Of a stretch of 64,000 bases of DNA, positions 37,141 through 48,731 are shown piece after piece (the first letter of the stretch is position 1; every line of letters starts with the position of its first letter). The stretch covers positions 115,808,991 to 115,872,990 of the forward strand of contig NC_073696.1 of the NCBI RefSeq assembly GCF_029784165.1. Reading direction: 5' to 3'. The position numbers and the translations under genes were made by a program. Under the pieces are notes generated by a model, which saw only the letters and a program-made list of their open reading frames with translations, had not been told where the DNA came from and did no database searches. This stretch comes from Wyeomyia smithii. Taxonomy: Eukaryota; Arthropoda; Insecta; Diptera; Culicidae.

Positions 37141-38600
37141 TTATACCTTGTTCAACCTACGCCGCATATCACCTGATATCGCCAGTTGATATCGGATATC
37201 ATTTCGGGTGTTCACACTACGGTGAGATGATATGCTACCTTTGCTTTGGTACGAAAACAAAAACAGGTTTGAGTTAAAACAAGACAACAAGAGCAATGTA
37301 ATTAGGATAGAGATTTTTTATAGAATAGGGATAGAAATGTCAGCTAGTTGGCTCGCACCAACGCGAACTCTCATAAGCAGTTGTCAAAACGTTTTTTTTC
37401 TTCTTTTTCGCATGCAACGTGAATTGCGAAATTTGTAGGGTTGCGTCAAATGTTTTTTATGCCTTGTTCAGACTACGCCGCATATCGCCTGATATCACCA
37501 GATGATATCGGATATCACCTTGGGTGTTCACACTACAGTCAGATGATATGGTTTGACATTAGCCTTGGCAATTGAAAAGAGAAGAAAACAAAAATAGTTT
37601 GAGACCAACACAAGACAACAGGAACAATGTAATTAGGATAGAAATGTCAGCTAGTTGGCTCGCACCAACGCGAACTCTCATATGCAGTTGTCAAAATGTG
37701 CGGGATGACAAAAGCAACAATGTTTCCTTCCTTTTTTTTCGCATGCAACGCGAATTTCGAAATTTTTAGGGTTGCGTCAAATGCCTTTTTACCGTATTGC
37801 CAACTGCTGCAAATCTGGTTTATTTATTTTTTTTTTTTGAAGGGGGGATTTGTTAGTAGCTTAAGTATTTATGATAAATATTAGTAAATAATGAGTATGT
37901 GTGTCCAATCACAAATGGTGACTTCTCAACACTGTTAGAAATTTGTAATTTTAGTTGTTAGGATTTGTTTGCTTTCGCAATTAGGACTTATCATTCGTAG
38001 GGATTTAAACCTACTTGTCAGAAAAGGGGAATAAACTTACAACTAACTTAATTGCTAACTTATTGGCTATAAAGAGAGCTTATCGTAGCAATTGAGGATT
38101 GCAACGATTTTTGTCGAAAATTGTTAATAATTTTATTTGACATAGCTTCTAATGGTTCAACACCAGTAAGTCTATGTAATTCGAGTGTACCAAACCAAGG
38201 AGGACGCTTCAAAATCATTTTCAGAATTTTATACTGAATCCTTTGGAGCGTTTTCTTCCTTGTTGAACAGCAACTTGACCAGATCGGTACAGCATAAAGC
38301 ATTGCTGGTCTAAAAATTTGTTTGTAAATCAAAAGTTTGTTCTTTAAACAAAGTTTAGAATACCTGTTAATGAGAGGATATAAATGTATATTTCTCGTAT
38401 ATTTGATACACTTGGCTTGTATACTCTCAATCTGCTCTTTGAAAATAAGTTTTAAATCTGGTTTTTATTGGTTTTCGAACATGATATCCGCGATATCATG
38501 TAGCCGAGGTGATATCCGATGACATATCACCTGATATCCCATACAATAGATATATCGTGGTGATATGCAGTGTAGTGTGAACGGGATATTAAAAAATTTG
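37141..38600. repeat. GATATC-rich MITE cluster with a tandem duplication and an inverted end
   Basis: Two direct copies, 37141-37452 and 37453-37790, share CGCCGCATATC, TGATATCGGATATCA, GGGTGTTCACACTAC and GTCAGCTAGTTGGCTCGC. The right end (about 38480-38590) carries the same kind of sequence inverted (GATATGCAGTGTAGTGTGAAC). A LINE fragment (38060-38450) lies between. This looks like a MITE that was partly duplicated and hit by another insertion. Confidence 0.65.
38060..38450 (-). pseudogene. Jockey-clade reverse transcriptase C-terminal fragment
   Basis: The minus-strand translation includes INRYSKLCLKNKLLIYKQ, IFRPAMLYAVPIWSSCC and RIQYKILKMILKRPPWFGT, followed by LELHRLTGVEPLEAMSNK. This is the conserved region after the catalytic palm in Jockey-type insect LINEs (P.L.YA.P.W....K....LQ..QNK.L......P.). 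It is an isolated 130-codon fragment without the catalytic blocks; no in-frame break is obvious in the 90-codon core. Confidence 0.8.
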
Positions 38601-38939
38601 AATACTTCTTTTCAATTTGATATTACCGTAGAATAAAATAATATAAAACAAAACAACATCGAAAGTTCCACACAAATTTAAATCATATTACACATAATTT
38701 TCAAATAAAATCGTGGTTTACGTCAGAAGAGAGTGAAATAATAGAAGATCATGTACATGACAAAAAACGCCCTTGAGAGCGTCCTTTCAGCACTCGACCG
38801 GCGAATGTTCCGCCATGGCGGATGAAAACATGCGTATAGGTATGTGGTCGAATTTTTCATTCGTTTTTTTTTATCAATTCCTCCTCATTTTTTTACGACA
38901 ACACTATTGGAGTAGATTTTACTCTAATAGTGTTGTCTT

Positions 38940-39590
38940 TCCCTTCTTGCCGATTATCAGCTACAGCAGCACCTTCTTGGGAAACTTGTTGTGTGAAATG
39001 AGCGTCACCTTGGAGCCCACTGCATTCGTAGGGGAGGCAAATCTTAAGAAGTGCCCTGCCAGTTGTTGCCATTCAGGGTGAGATAGGTCTCGTCGTTCAT
39101 CACCTACGCTAAGTCGCGATTTGCTGGGAAAATTGACTTGACCACCTAATTAAGCCACTACCACTACGTCGTTGCCCGAGATTGAGACCAGTGGACGGGA
39201 CTGCTGTTTCCTGACATGTATGTCCATTTTTGCCAAATACTTTTTCACTGTTTGGCCGGTTGCACCGACCTCCCAGCCAAGCGCGATGTAGCCACCTTTC
39301 CTTCGGTCTTTCTCGGTAGCATCCTTTGGAGCTTCTTGCCGCCCAGGCCAGTCAGCCGTCCGAAACCGGGCTTTTTTTCGATGCTCTGATTGTTGTTCAA
39401 TAGTGCCAAGTTGTTTTAGATGCTGGTACTGGCGTATCCGGTGCCCACAAAGTGCTGCATGATGTCCGTTATCGTCGTAGCGGAGTACTGTTCTTTTAAC
39501 GCGCACGCTTCTGAATGAAGTAGCTTCACTGTTTTTACCACCACGGTTAGAACTCGATTGATACCTTACCTTACCTGATTTGTTCAAACC
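38940..39590 (-). pseudogene. mariner/Tc1-type transposase fragment, copy 2
   Basis: On the minus strand the N-terminal part (39587 to about 39150) includes the hinge-like KARFRTADWPGRQEAPKDA, then GYIALGWEVGATGQTVKKYL (an HTH with Q-T-V-K-K-Y-L recognition helix). Beyond a break, VMNDETYLTLN with NNWQGTS is the first catalytic-aspartate block (39070-39110), followed by NKFPKKVLL near 38960. The second aspartate and the E/D are missing. Stops and frame changes show decay. Related to 17030-17440; it lacks the DD37E element's sequence, so it is another family of the superfamily. Confidence 0.65.
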
Positions 39591-39721
39591 GAAAGCAAAT
39601 TCGGAAAACCAGCTGATACTGGCACAATCCGCTGCTGCTACTGCTGCAATCCACTGTTGCTACTGGCACAACCCGCTACGTTGCTGTCATGGTTGGACTG
39701 TGAATGGTGCATGTAATAGGC

Positions 39722-40504
39722 CCCGTCTTTTTTCCTCTGTGTGGACTCATCAGTGCGACCAGAGACATTTGATCTATTGTGATATTGTCCAGGAGTTTTA
39801 TGTACTCCGCACTTCATATTATTGGCAGTATCACTATTGAAGTAAATGACACGCTTTTTCATCTATATCCGTGCTTGTGTGTGAGAGTTTTACTTTTTCG
39901 TTTCAAGCTTACTGTTCTGCTATACCGAGCTTCTTTCTTTCCTATCAATATTACCAAATTATAATTCCCTGAAGTGAGACTACACCCAAGTTCATCTCTG
40001 GCCAGGTTAAGTCTAAGAGGGACTTATTATGTCAAGGGGAAGGACCCCTATCGAAACCCCGTTCCCCGTGCCAATATCGCCAATTACAATTCTCTGGAGA
40101 GGATAAAGGACTTCTTTTGCCAAAAAAGGATGTAGGAAACTCGTTGCTCCTACCAACACCGCTTCACATCCACAATTCCCTAAAAAGGCACTTAATGCTT
40201 CACCTCTGGTGAGTTTAATATAAGTAAACAGTAAAGACTGCACCATAATTACAATTCATTGAAGAGAACTATTATACGTTACTCAAACCAGTTTTATTAT
40301 AAAAGGGACTTATTTTTGTTAGGATGAAAGTCAGCAGGGGTACTATAGAATCCAGCTTGAAGGAAAGGTTTGTAGTGGAGAGCCTGAGAATAAACCCATG
40401 TTAAAGTCCTTTGGCAACCAATTGGTCTGATTCTATTAAGATTCAAACCCACGACCACCATCTTATCAAAGCGGACTCTGTAACCTTGCGGTTACGAAGC
40501 TCCC
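39722..40504 (-). repeat. SINE-like dispersed repeat, copy 2 (empty of the nested SINE)
   Basis: Matches 3866-4625, including the TACTCCGCACTTCATATTAT block (39799-39820), the CGTGCTTGTGTGTGAG region and the tRNA-like end (B-box complement GATTCAAACCCACG near 40440). The nested SINE is absent: ATCACTATTGAAGT occurs once, near 39828-39841. It has an extra 270 bases or so (about 39975-40245) built from imperfect copies of an AATTCCCTG motif that copy 1 lacks. Confidence 0.65.
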
Positions 40505-40514
40505 TCGCCTTTTT

Positions 40515-41190
40515 ACCAAGTTTCATTTCATTCTCTTATCTTCTTCGACGAATGATTCCGCAATTTGCATTTAATTTTTGTATCCGAACGGGAAAACACA
40601 TCAATCGATCACTTTTGCTCGCTCTTGCGTGTTGCATCATATTGTAACTGCGTAGCTGGGAGAGAAGGCTTTCTTACAGGGCAGTTTGCTGTTCAAAATA
40701 TGAGGTTCTGATCGACACCTTTGTGCTGTCCTGACACTGGGGAATAAGGCACTAAGACAACACGCGCTGTAAAAACTGTTCTCACGTTCAGTAAATTAGA
40801 CGGCCGCGAGAGAATTTGATTGCATAAATAATGATTGCATAAATAATGATTGCATAAATAATCAAAGCATAGAATGTGTTGTTGCCAAAATAAAGCAAAC
40901 CTCATCGCCAGAAGGAAGGCCGAAGTCCTCAACCGAAAAATCGGCAAGTGACTCGTTTAAGCCGAAAGCAAATTCAGGAAGCCAGCTGATACTGGTGCAA
41001 CCGTATTCCGCTATGCTACGGCTAATTAGGTAATTCTGTTAAACTTTTTAGGGAAAGTCAGCAAGCGATCAATCAGAGAAAAAGTTCGCAAAATCGAACA
41101 ACATTTTTCTGAATTGGGGGGATACGTGTATAATTTCCCTATCGATTGCTGCAAGAATGAGTGAAATCGTTTGAAAATAAATACATATAA
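40515..41190 (-). repeat. decayed family-H repeat, copy b
   Basis: Two stretches resemble the family-H copies in the same order as copy a: CGACGAATGATTCCGCAATT to TTGCTCGCTCTTGCGTGTTGC (40545-40636) corresponds to 57532-57670 inverted, and CAATCAGAG plus ATTGCTGCAAGAA (41071-41158) corresponds to 16383-16520. The middle differs and includes three copies of AATGATTGCATAAAT (about 40818-40862). Ends could not be placed. Confidence 0.45.
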
Positions 41191-41382
41191 TTTTGTACAC
41201 TACAGACCGTATTATAAAGATACGGTTGAAAACTTCAAGTAAACTGTCAAATTAATTTTGTACAAAGATTGTGAAACAAGTCAATTATGATTTCAATAGA
41301 AAATGTGTTCGCCATGCTCGATATTACGTGTGGTGCGTTGAAAATTAAAAAAAAAACTGGAACAAACCTCAAAATTTAGTAA

Positions 41383-41698
41383 TACACTAAAGTCGCTTTT
41401 TACGCGGGGGATACGTGCCACGTAAAAAAAACCTCGTAAATTCCGGAATCCGCGTAAAAAAAAACCGCGTACATTCCGGAATCCGCGTAAAAAACCGCGT
41501 AAATTCCGGAATCCGCGAAAAAAAACCATCGTTAATTTTGCATTCCGAGTGAAGGGGAACCGAAATCCGGGCAAAAAAAATATCGCGTAAATTCCGGAAT
41601 CCGCGTAAAAAAAACCGCGTAAATTCCGGAATCCGCGTAAAAAAACGCGTAAATTCCGGAATCCACGTAAAACCGCATAATAAGCGACCTTAGTGTAT
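41383..41698. mobile_element. MITE built of minisatellite repeats
   Basis: Inverted ends ACACTAAAGTCGCTTTTTACGC on the left and GCATAATAAGCGACCTTAGTGT on the right, with TA outside each, enclose about eight imperfect tandem copies of a ~29-bp unit TAAATTCCGGAATCCGCG plus an A-run. The unit is close to a palindrome (TTCCGGAATC). The array is open in two minus frames and yields artefactual RGFRNLRGFF-like peptides. Confidence 0.75.
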
Positions 41699-42325
41699 AT
41701 GCTAACATTCCCACAAAATTTTGTTCCACTTTTACCCAGTGCGTACGGAAAGTAATGCGAAATTGAATATGGTTGCCAAAATTGTTTAAAATAGAACATT
41801 TGCAAAGGGTTGCCATCTTTACTGCTTCTTCTTCTGCACAGGGTTTTCTAGGAGTCGATGAAATGTAGTCAAAACAGCTGAGCTGTTGATTATTAAACGA
41901 AAATAGAACGAGACAAATATTAACAGTTTCAAGTTGCAACGCTTTCTTGCAGTGGAATTTACATGAAAGACAATGTTCCGGCCTAACTGGGTAACAGTGA
42001 GCGATGAAGTGAAGAGAATACAACAGAAAGAATTTTCTTTAAAACGTTAAGCAGAACGTATTTCAAATGAATGACTAATATCAGACACAATAAGCTAATC
42101 ATGTCAGGTTCAATTGTTGCAGACGATATCCGATAAGATAACTAAAAACCCGGTGCAGCCATTTCCATCTTCCCGAACCAATCTTCGGTAATCATGATTA
42201 TCTTATCAGCGAGCACTCGAAGGCATTGTTAGTAGTACACTCCAGGCCGTATTTTTCGTATCAACGGATACCGTTGACGGATGTGACTGGTCGTAATGCG
42301 CATGTAATCACCGTCTCTACCAGCA

Positions 42326-42362
42326 CGTCAGTCAGTAAGTCCAGTTCAGTCAGTCACGAACA
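42326..42362 (+). promoter_or_regulatory. probable initiator region and 5' UTR of the Sans gene
   Basis: Several TCAGT initiator-like motifs (GTCAGTCAGTAAG, TTCAGTCAGTCAC) lie 10-35 bases before the ATG. TCAGT is the arthropod initiator consensus. No TATA box is evident upstream. The true start site is not fixed by sequence alone. Confidence 0.4.
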
Positions 42363-43433
42363 ATGCGAGTTATAACGAAGGGTAAACGGTACCACAAGGC
42401 CGCACGCGAAGCTAATCTGAAAGTTCTGAAAGAGGCCAACCGATGGGAGGTCAACGAGCCGGACGAAAACGGCATGACCCCGCTGCTGTGGGCGGCCCAC
42501 GAGGGTCACGTGGATGCACTACGAACCTTGCTGAAACGGAAGGCCAAAGTTAGTAAAGTGGATCACTTCGGTAATTCGGCACTTCATTTGGCGGCCGCTC
42601 GGGGTCATTTGGAATGCACCAAGCTGATATTCAGCAAAGGATGCAATCTGTACGCGTTAGATCGTGGTCATCGGACAGGCTGTGATTTAGCTAGAATTGG
42701 CGAGTGGCAGGAAGTGGTAGAGTTTCTAGAGCACATGACCAAGGTCTTGGAGGAGCGAAACCCGAAACTGGTACTGCAGTTAAAAGACCATGCCAATAAA
42801 AACTACGCAGTATTAAAACAGAAAGTACCTGATCAGTTGTATGATTCAAATTTCAAACATTGTGAAGAAAGCGAGTGTTATGATGAACAAAAAAATCAGC
42901 TGACAAATGAAGATTTCTGCAGTGTACATAGTGAATCAGATGAAATATCTTCGTTAAATGAAGAAGACATACACCAACATGATTCCGATCTCTTAGGATT
43001 GGTTCAAAACAAGCATGATGGCACGACATCAGGCACAAGTAAGAGTACCGCCAGGACCCACTTAGTATTATCGCAGCTAATCAAGGAACAATCAATCAAC
43101 CAAACCATTGTAAATAATCATCAAGTCAAACTAAAGAGAAAACCTATGTTACCCTCACGCATGACAACCGACAGCAGCGACGAAGATGTCAACATTGAGG
43201 AAGACGCATCAACAACAGTAGCATCGGAAACATTCTCGCTGCTGAAGTTTCTTAAATTGTACGACCTCCAGCGGTTTCATCAGCAGTTACTAGATAAAGG
43301 GGTTGATTTGGATGGTTTAATGCTGATGACTGAGCACGACATCAAAGCATTAGGGCTTCCACTTGGCCCCCATAGAAAGCTATGTGTCTCTTTGGAAGAG
43401 TACAAATATGCCAGAAAGTGGGACGAAGCATAA
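42363..43433 (+). CDS. Sans: Sans/USH1G-type ankyrin-repeat and SAM-domain scaffold protein
   Basis: A single uninterrupted 356-codon frame from ATG with a favourable context (CGAACAATGC). Residues 1-30 hold the family N-terminus (RYHKAAREANLKVLKEANRW). About 30-130 are three ankyrin repeats (NGMTPLLWAAHEGHVDAL; FGNSALHLAAARGHLECT; the third starts CNLYALDRGHRTGCDLA). Next comes EVVEFLEH, then an acidic, low-complexity middle, and a SAM domain at about 285-350 (LLKFLKLYDLQRFHQQLL, LMTEHDIKALGLPLGPHRKL). This order is that of vertebrate USH1G (SANS) and its insect homologue, which link myosin VIIa cargo to actin bundles and microtubules. It is shorter than human SANS and ends KWDEA, without the DTEL-type PDZ ligand. 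It is the only complete host gene in the window. Confidence 0.9.
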   Translation: MRVITKGKRYHKAAREANLKVLKEANRWEVNEPDENGMTPLLWAAHEGHVDALRTLLKRKAKVSKVDHFGNSALHLAAARGHLECTKLIFSKGCNLYALDRGHRTGCDLARIGEWQEVVEFLEHMTKVLEERNPKLVLQLKDHANKNYAVLKQKVPDQLYDSNFKHCEESECYDEQKNQLTNEDFCSVHSESDEISSLNEEDIHQHDSDLLGLVQNKHDGTTSGTSKSTARTHLVLSQLIKEQSINQTIVNNHQVKLKRKPMLPSRMTTDSSDEDVNIEEDASTTVASETFSLLKFLKLYDLQRFHQQLLDKGVDLDGLMLMTEHDIKALGLPLGPHRKLCVSLEEYKYARKWDEA

Positions 43434-46162
43434 AACTGGGATCCACCGCACTTTGACCGCCTGTTATGAGAACGATGCGGAACACGATATGCAACCAAAA
43501 CCGCCCTCGTGCTGGCAAGCTTTTCCTAAACATCATAAAACCATTTATCTCTCTCCCGTTTTCCTGGGTTTTGTGTCATTTCACTCATTTCGTTGTTCCG
43601 GAATCACTATAATAACGCATTTCCTTTTCGACAACGTATCTCTGCCGAAGGCACGCCGGATTCTCCCAAGGGGCGTCGAAAGATGAAGATTGAAAAAGGC
43701 ACGCATAAATTGTCCTTCCAATAATAACAGGATATACACACGGGCTGGGTGGGTGATACTGGGAAAGCTTCGTCATTCTCGTCGAAATACATGTTTAGTT
43801 CAGAATACCCACAGAGGAAAGGACGCATCAGATTACACCAACTTGCACAGCCGGATTTAGGGCAATGGCGACTGTTTGTCATTGGTAGCTGTTATCACTG
43901 ATATGCTCACCTACCCATTCACCAGGCAGAGTGGAGGCGAAACCAAGCCGTCAGCGTCATCGCGATAAGCGGTAGACACAGACGAAATGAGTAGATGTCA
44001 TGCCAAACAAAGAGCGACCACCCCCAGGGCCTGGCCAGCACCCAGCAGCGAGGAGCGAGTAAACACAACTTAACCACTCTCTGTGCTCGGTTACGGGATA
44101 TAACTGTTTCGTGCGTCGATACGATACGGCGCTGGAGTTTATTGTAATTTCTGCCTCCACTTTCATATTTAAGAATTCCTACTAGCTTTCGGTCGGAAAG
44201 AATAGCTAAGAATGAGCGATGTGTGCACTGGAGTAAATTGAGCCGTTAATAAAATACCTTTTGGCCCGGGATATCGGTTGGTCCTTTTGCTTTAGCCGAA
44301 TTTGATTAATGTGTATTATTGATGTTGCGTGTTGCTGTATATCGACGGGTTTTGGTATCTTAGTTTCAGTATGAAAGTTCGTCTGCTAATGGAAATTGTG
44401 CCATCAATTGTCTGTGCTCTGCTGGCGGATCTCATGTAACACATTGTGTACTAGAACAGTTGAAAATACTTCTATAATATTTAGGTTTTCAGATGACCTA
44501 ATGTATGTCATAACTTCTCTTCTACTGAATCCTGTCCCTAAACCCGAACTGTATGTCATGACTTTTCTTTTGCTGAATAAATAGGTATATAATATTGTAA
44601 TTTTTCATAGCTATATTGAAAGAAGTATTCAACTTTGAGCCAAAGTTATGATTTTGTTAGGCACTTGCTGATAGTTCATGTCGAGTAAGCCGAGATACCA
44701 ATTTTAAACTTTTTTTAAACTTATTTTGCGCTAGTAAAAACACAAAGTTTATAGGGAAAAATATGGCAGTTATAACTAGAATACCTGCAGAGCTCATAAA
44801 TTATTCTAGCAAATTTACGGAATCCCTCTTATGACTCGTGCGGCCATATCCAAGCAGACAACCGTAATGTGTAACGTATGACAGAGCGTCGGCAAATGAG
44901 GCAATCCATCTGAAATATTGCACTCAGCCAAAAGACGATCGTCGGTGGAATGGATCACGGTGTACGCGAAGGGAACAACACCCACTGCAACGCTGCAGCA
45001 GGTCGGACAGTGACCACCCTTGCTGTCAAATGCGTGCGCGGTTCACTTGTGAGTGTCACTGAGCAGGAGATGAGTGCAAATGGACAAATAAAAAATTCAC
45101 AAGAAATTAACAAGACGGATGCACCCATCATCATTTCGGTGTCCTGCTTTAGTCGTGGTTCGAGGTGGGATTTTTACCTCTTCCCATGTACCAGGAGACA
45201 GATATCATATATTTATTTTTACGATGCAATTATTGTGCGTATAAAAAAATATTTATAATACTGAGAACCTGGTCATCTAGCAAATGGTTCTCTACCTTCA
45301 CCTGCTTGGCAGCAATAAAAAAATGACCAAATGTAGAGGCATCTCATTGCAGTATGCCTTAAAAAAAGGTTACTAATCGCATCTTTACTAGTTTAACTGC
45401 ATTCGTTTTGCGATGGTTGTAATAAAAATAACGAAAATAAAATTTCTACTCAAATTGTTGATTCCTGGTCAATAACGTTGCCTGCTTTGCATACGGTCTG
45501 CCACCAGGGAAATATTTTTATTCCTCGAATGTACATTTATTTATTAACGTAGCGAATAAACTTGTGCCCCTGACGATACCTTTAAAAGTTCCCACAGCGA
45601 TGTCTGCCGAACTGAGGAGCATGCTGCCGGGCTGGAGAAAATACGAACGCTATAAAAATTAATGTTTATGAATGTAGCGACACGGTGGTATCCGTAAATA
45701 TCCGCGGAACGGCATAATCATCGCCATCGTCATGCAATACATACGGCGCTGGTCTACTGTGCATGATGCTGGTCGGTTTCCAAGCGGCTCGCCTCCCGAC
45801 CGTGGTGCAAAGTGCCACTTGTTGGAACGAACCAGTGCGGGCTAAGCTGATAATCGATTCAATGTAAATTTGAAATTTGTTATCTGCTGATAGAAACTGT
45901 CAGTGCAATTTCAAATGAACATACATCGGTGTTTGCGAAAATATGGCGGGTTGTATCAAATATACGTTTCTGGGTAAAAAACAAGTACTTGTTTAATGGA
46001 TCTAATCGGAATGGTGAAAAAACTTTTATAAATAACATATTACAGAAGTATTACCAATCCATTTAAATTTTTAAATTCGAAAGTACATAAAAAACCATTT
46101 GTTAACTCATCGAGTTTCACTCTACTCTGCTAGAAATTTTGCACAGTTCTGCACGGCCATTG
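43434..46162. other. 3' flank of Sans and intergenic DNA
   Basis: A poly(A) signal AATAAA at 44248-44253 could end the Sans transcript; another occurs near 44576. Several open frames on both strands at 43500-44170 have no recognisable domain and are probably UTR shadows. The frame at 44950-45258 is unrecognised. No transposon could be bounded here. Confidence 0.45.
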
Positions 46163-47994
46163 CACAGTAGTGCGAGAGCTCAAGAACGTGAACTAAATTC
46201 ATTTGCTCTCCAAATAATGGTTTTATTGACATACTATCTTCCGAAGATATTTAGTATATAAAAAGGCTCAAATCATGACAAAAAGCTTTAGTTCAAAACT
46301 CAACCGCTAGTGGCGCTGCAAAATTTAACTTTTTAGTCCTACACTTTAGAAAAATGGTGTCATCAGCAAAGTTATAGATAAAGTTCTTACAAAAAACATT
46401 GTCGAAGACACTTTTCTACTAACTCTTTTTGTTTTGGATATATAATATTTCTTATTAGACTTGTCTTTAAAATTAGTTTTTTTCGAATATACAAAAAACT
46501 GTAACGTTTAGAAGGTTCTAATGTTCTACATATATTTGTATATCATCAAAACACACAACTTTGTAGAAGACACAAAATAGATACCTTCCACACAAACCGA
46601 GTTATTGCCAAAAAATGTTGAAAAGGCATCATTTTTGTACACACCAAGAACACAAAAATGCAAAAACTAGCAGACGAAACCTGCATAGAATGAAATATTA
46701 TCATAATCACTCTACAAAATCACTTTGATCGTTTGTCCCTTTTAGTATCTTCATTGCCTGATATGAAATTCAAAAAGACAGTTCATAGTGCAATTGCAGG
46801 GCGAATATGTCATAAACTATAACTAGTAATAGCATTGGACAAATTCACGCAAAGAATCGATCTCACTGTATCGATCTTTTTTTAGTACTGTAAATCTAGT
46901 AGGCATTTCCTAGTCCGAGAAGGCACAAGAAAGCCGGAACAAAGACATCAAGAGGTATGGTGAGCTTGCTAAAATATTTGAAAACGCAAAATAATTATTA
47001 CCTTCATAGATACAGATTAGACCACATCAAAAAGTATTCTAGAACAGCCGTAAATGTTGTTTTACTATACCGTTTTCTGGAATCAATAGATCTAGTTATA
47101 AGCAGTTTGCGAGACAAGCCACCTTATGAGATCTGCGGTGATGGAAAACACAGACTAGATATTATTTAGGAGGATAATGCTAATTCTGATGGGGATGATT
47201 TTTCAACTTTATATTTTTTATACATTTATTTCAGCTAAATTAATACATAAAAATATAATTTAATTACTAGAACAATGCAATAGATGATACAACTTTTTTA
47301 ATTTGGAAAAGGTATGCAGTGATCAGTAATCTGGCCAACGTTTTGACGTGTATTGTCATCGAAAAATTTGAGTAAGGCTGTTTTTTAAACAAAACTTAGG
47401 CAATGGAAATACTGGAAGGGACAATCGTTCAAAGTGATTTCGTAGAGTGATTATGATAATATTTCATTCTATGCAGGTTTCGTCTGCTAGTTTTTGCTGT
47501 TTTGTGCTCTAGGTGTGTACAAAAAATGATGCTCTTTTAACATTTTTGGCACTAACTCGGTTTGTGTGGAAGCTATCTATTTTGTGTCTTCCACAAAGTT
47601 GTGTGTTTTAATGATATACAAATGTATGTAGAACATTATAACCTTCTAAATGTTACAGGTTTTTGTACATTCGAAAAAAACTAATTTTAAAGACAAGTCT
47701 AATAAGAAATGTTATACATCCAAAACAAAAACAGTTAGAAGAAAAGTTTCTTCGACAAAGTTTTTTGTGAGAACTTTATCTATAACTTTGCTGAAGACAC
47801 AATTTCACTAAAGTGTAAGACTAAAAAGTTAGATTTTGCAGCGCCACTAGCGGTTGAGTTTCGAACTAAAACTTTTTGTCATGATTTGAGCCTTTTTATA
47901 TACTAAATATCTTCGGAAGATAGTATGTCAATAAAACCATTATTTGGAGAGCACATGAATTAAGTTCACTTTTTTGAGCTCTCGTACCACTGTG
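46163..47994. mobile_element. large foldback element with two 596-bp arms
   Basis: The left arm (46163-46758) is the imperfect reverse complement of the right arm (47399-47994); I estimate well over 80% identity by eye, with conserved blocks such as CTAGTGGCGCTGCAAAATTT and its complement, and GCAGACGAAACCTGCATAGA and its complement. Arms have the same length and are separated by a 640-bp spacer. Ends read CACAGT and ACTGTG, with CATTG on both outer sides (46158-46162; 47995-47999), a possible 5-bp duplication. The spacer contains a 70-codon frame (46957-47169) without known domains. No transposase, so it is non-autonomous. Confidence 0.8.
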
Positions 47995-48731
47995 CATTGC
48001 TTTGTGGATCACAAAATTATGTATAAAAAACAGCTTTGGGAGGCGTGATGGAATCTTGGCACCATGATAAAAACTCTGAAACCTGACAATCCAATGGCTA
48101 GAAAAAAGGTGTTGTGCGATGTAGAGCGTTCATGTATGTACTAATCGATCCAATATATAATTAATGGTTGCCCGCGAATTACAGCAATGATAGAAACTAG
48201 ATGTTGAACACTTCGTGTGCAAGGGATAAGCTGGAAAATATGTAACCGACCTAAACAAAATAAGTCTAGAAATTTGAATTTGTTTGTAGGTACACAATAA
48301 AGTTTTCGCTGTTTTTTTTATGAAAATGCAACTTTATTTTGGAAAAAAGGTATTCATGAATAACTCAGAGTAATAATTTCGAAAAAGATAAAAGGTGCAA
48401 TAACTAGAGAATGGGACGGGTAGGACCTATTATTTGAGCGTTTCTCTGTAAGTTTTAACGACTTTGCGATACAATCACTTTTTCGTGTCTCTGCTAAGAT
48501 TATGGTTATTTTTCACACAGTGCTCGACATAATGGCATAAGAAAAACACCGAACTCAACAACAAATATACAGCAAAACATACGCAGTGTGTCTTTTTGGA
48601 CGAGCCGATGACGTAGAAGCATGACCGGGCGTTTCCCTTACTTTTTTCTTTGGGTTGCTGCAAACCACCAACAATCTCTTGATTGAATGATAAAGGTTGC
48701 CCTAAATACGTAGCATAATAATTGCCATATA
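47995..48731. other. gap between foldback and DD37E copy B
   Basis: The part at 48016-48100 resembles 59000-59090 (TATAAA..GCT.TGGG.GGCGT and CTGACAATC), so it is a dispersed repeat fragment. The minus frame at 48475-48801 overlaps the end of the DD37E element and shows no known domain. Confidence 0.4.

Noticed and set aside
41293..42023. Minus-strand frames with repeated RGFRNLRGFF and DSGIYA
   Set aside because: They are products of the minisatellite in the MITE at 41383-41698, not a repeat protein.
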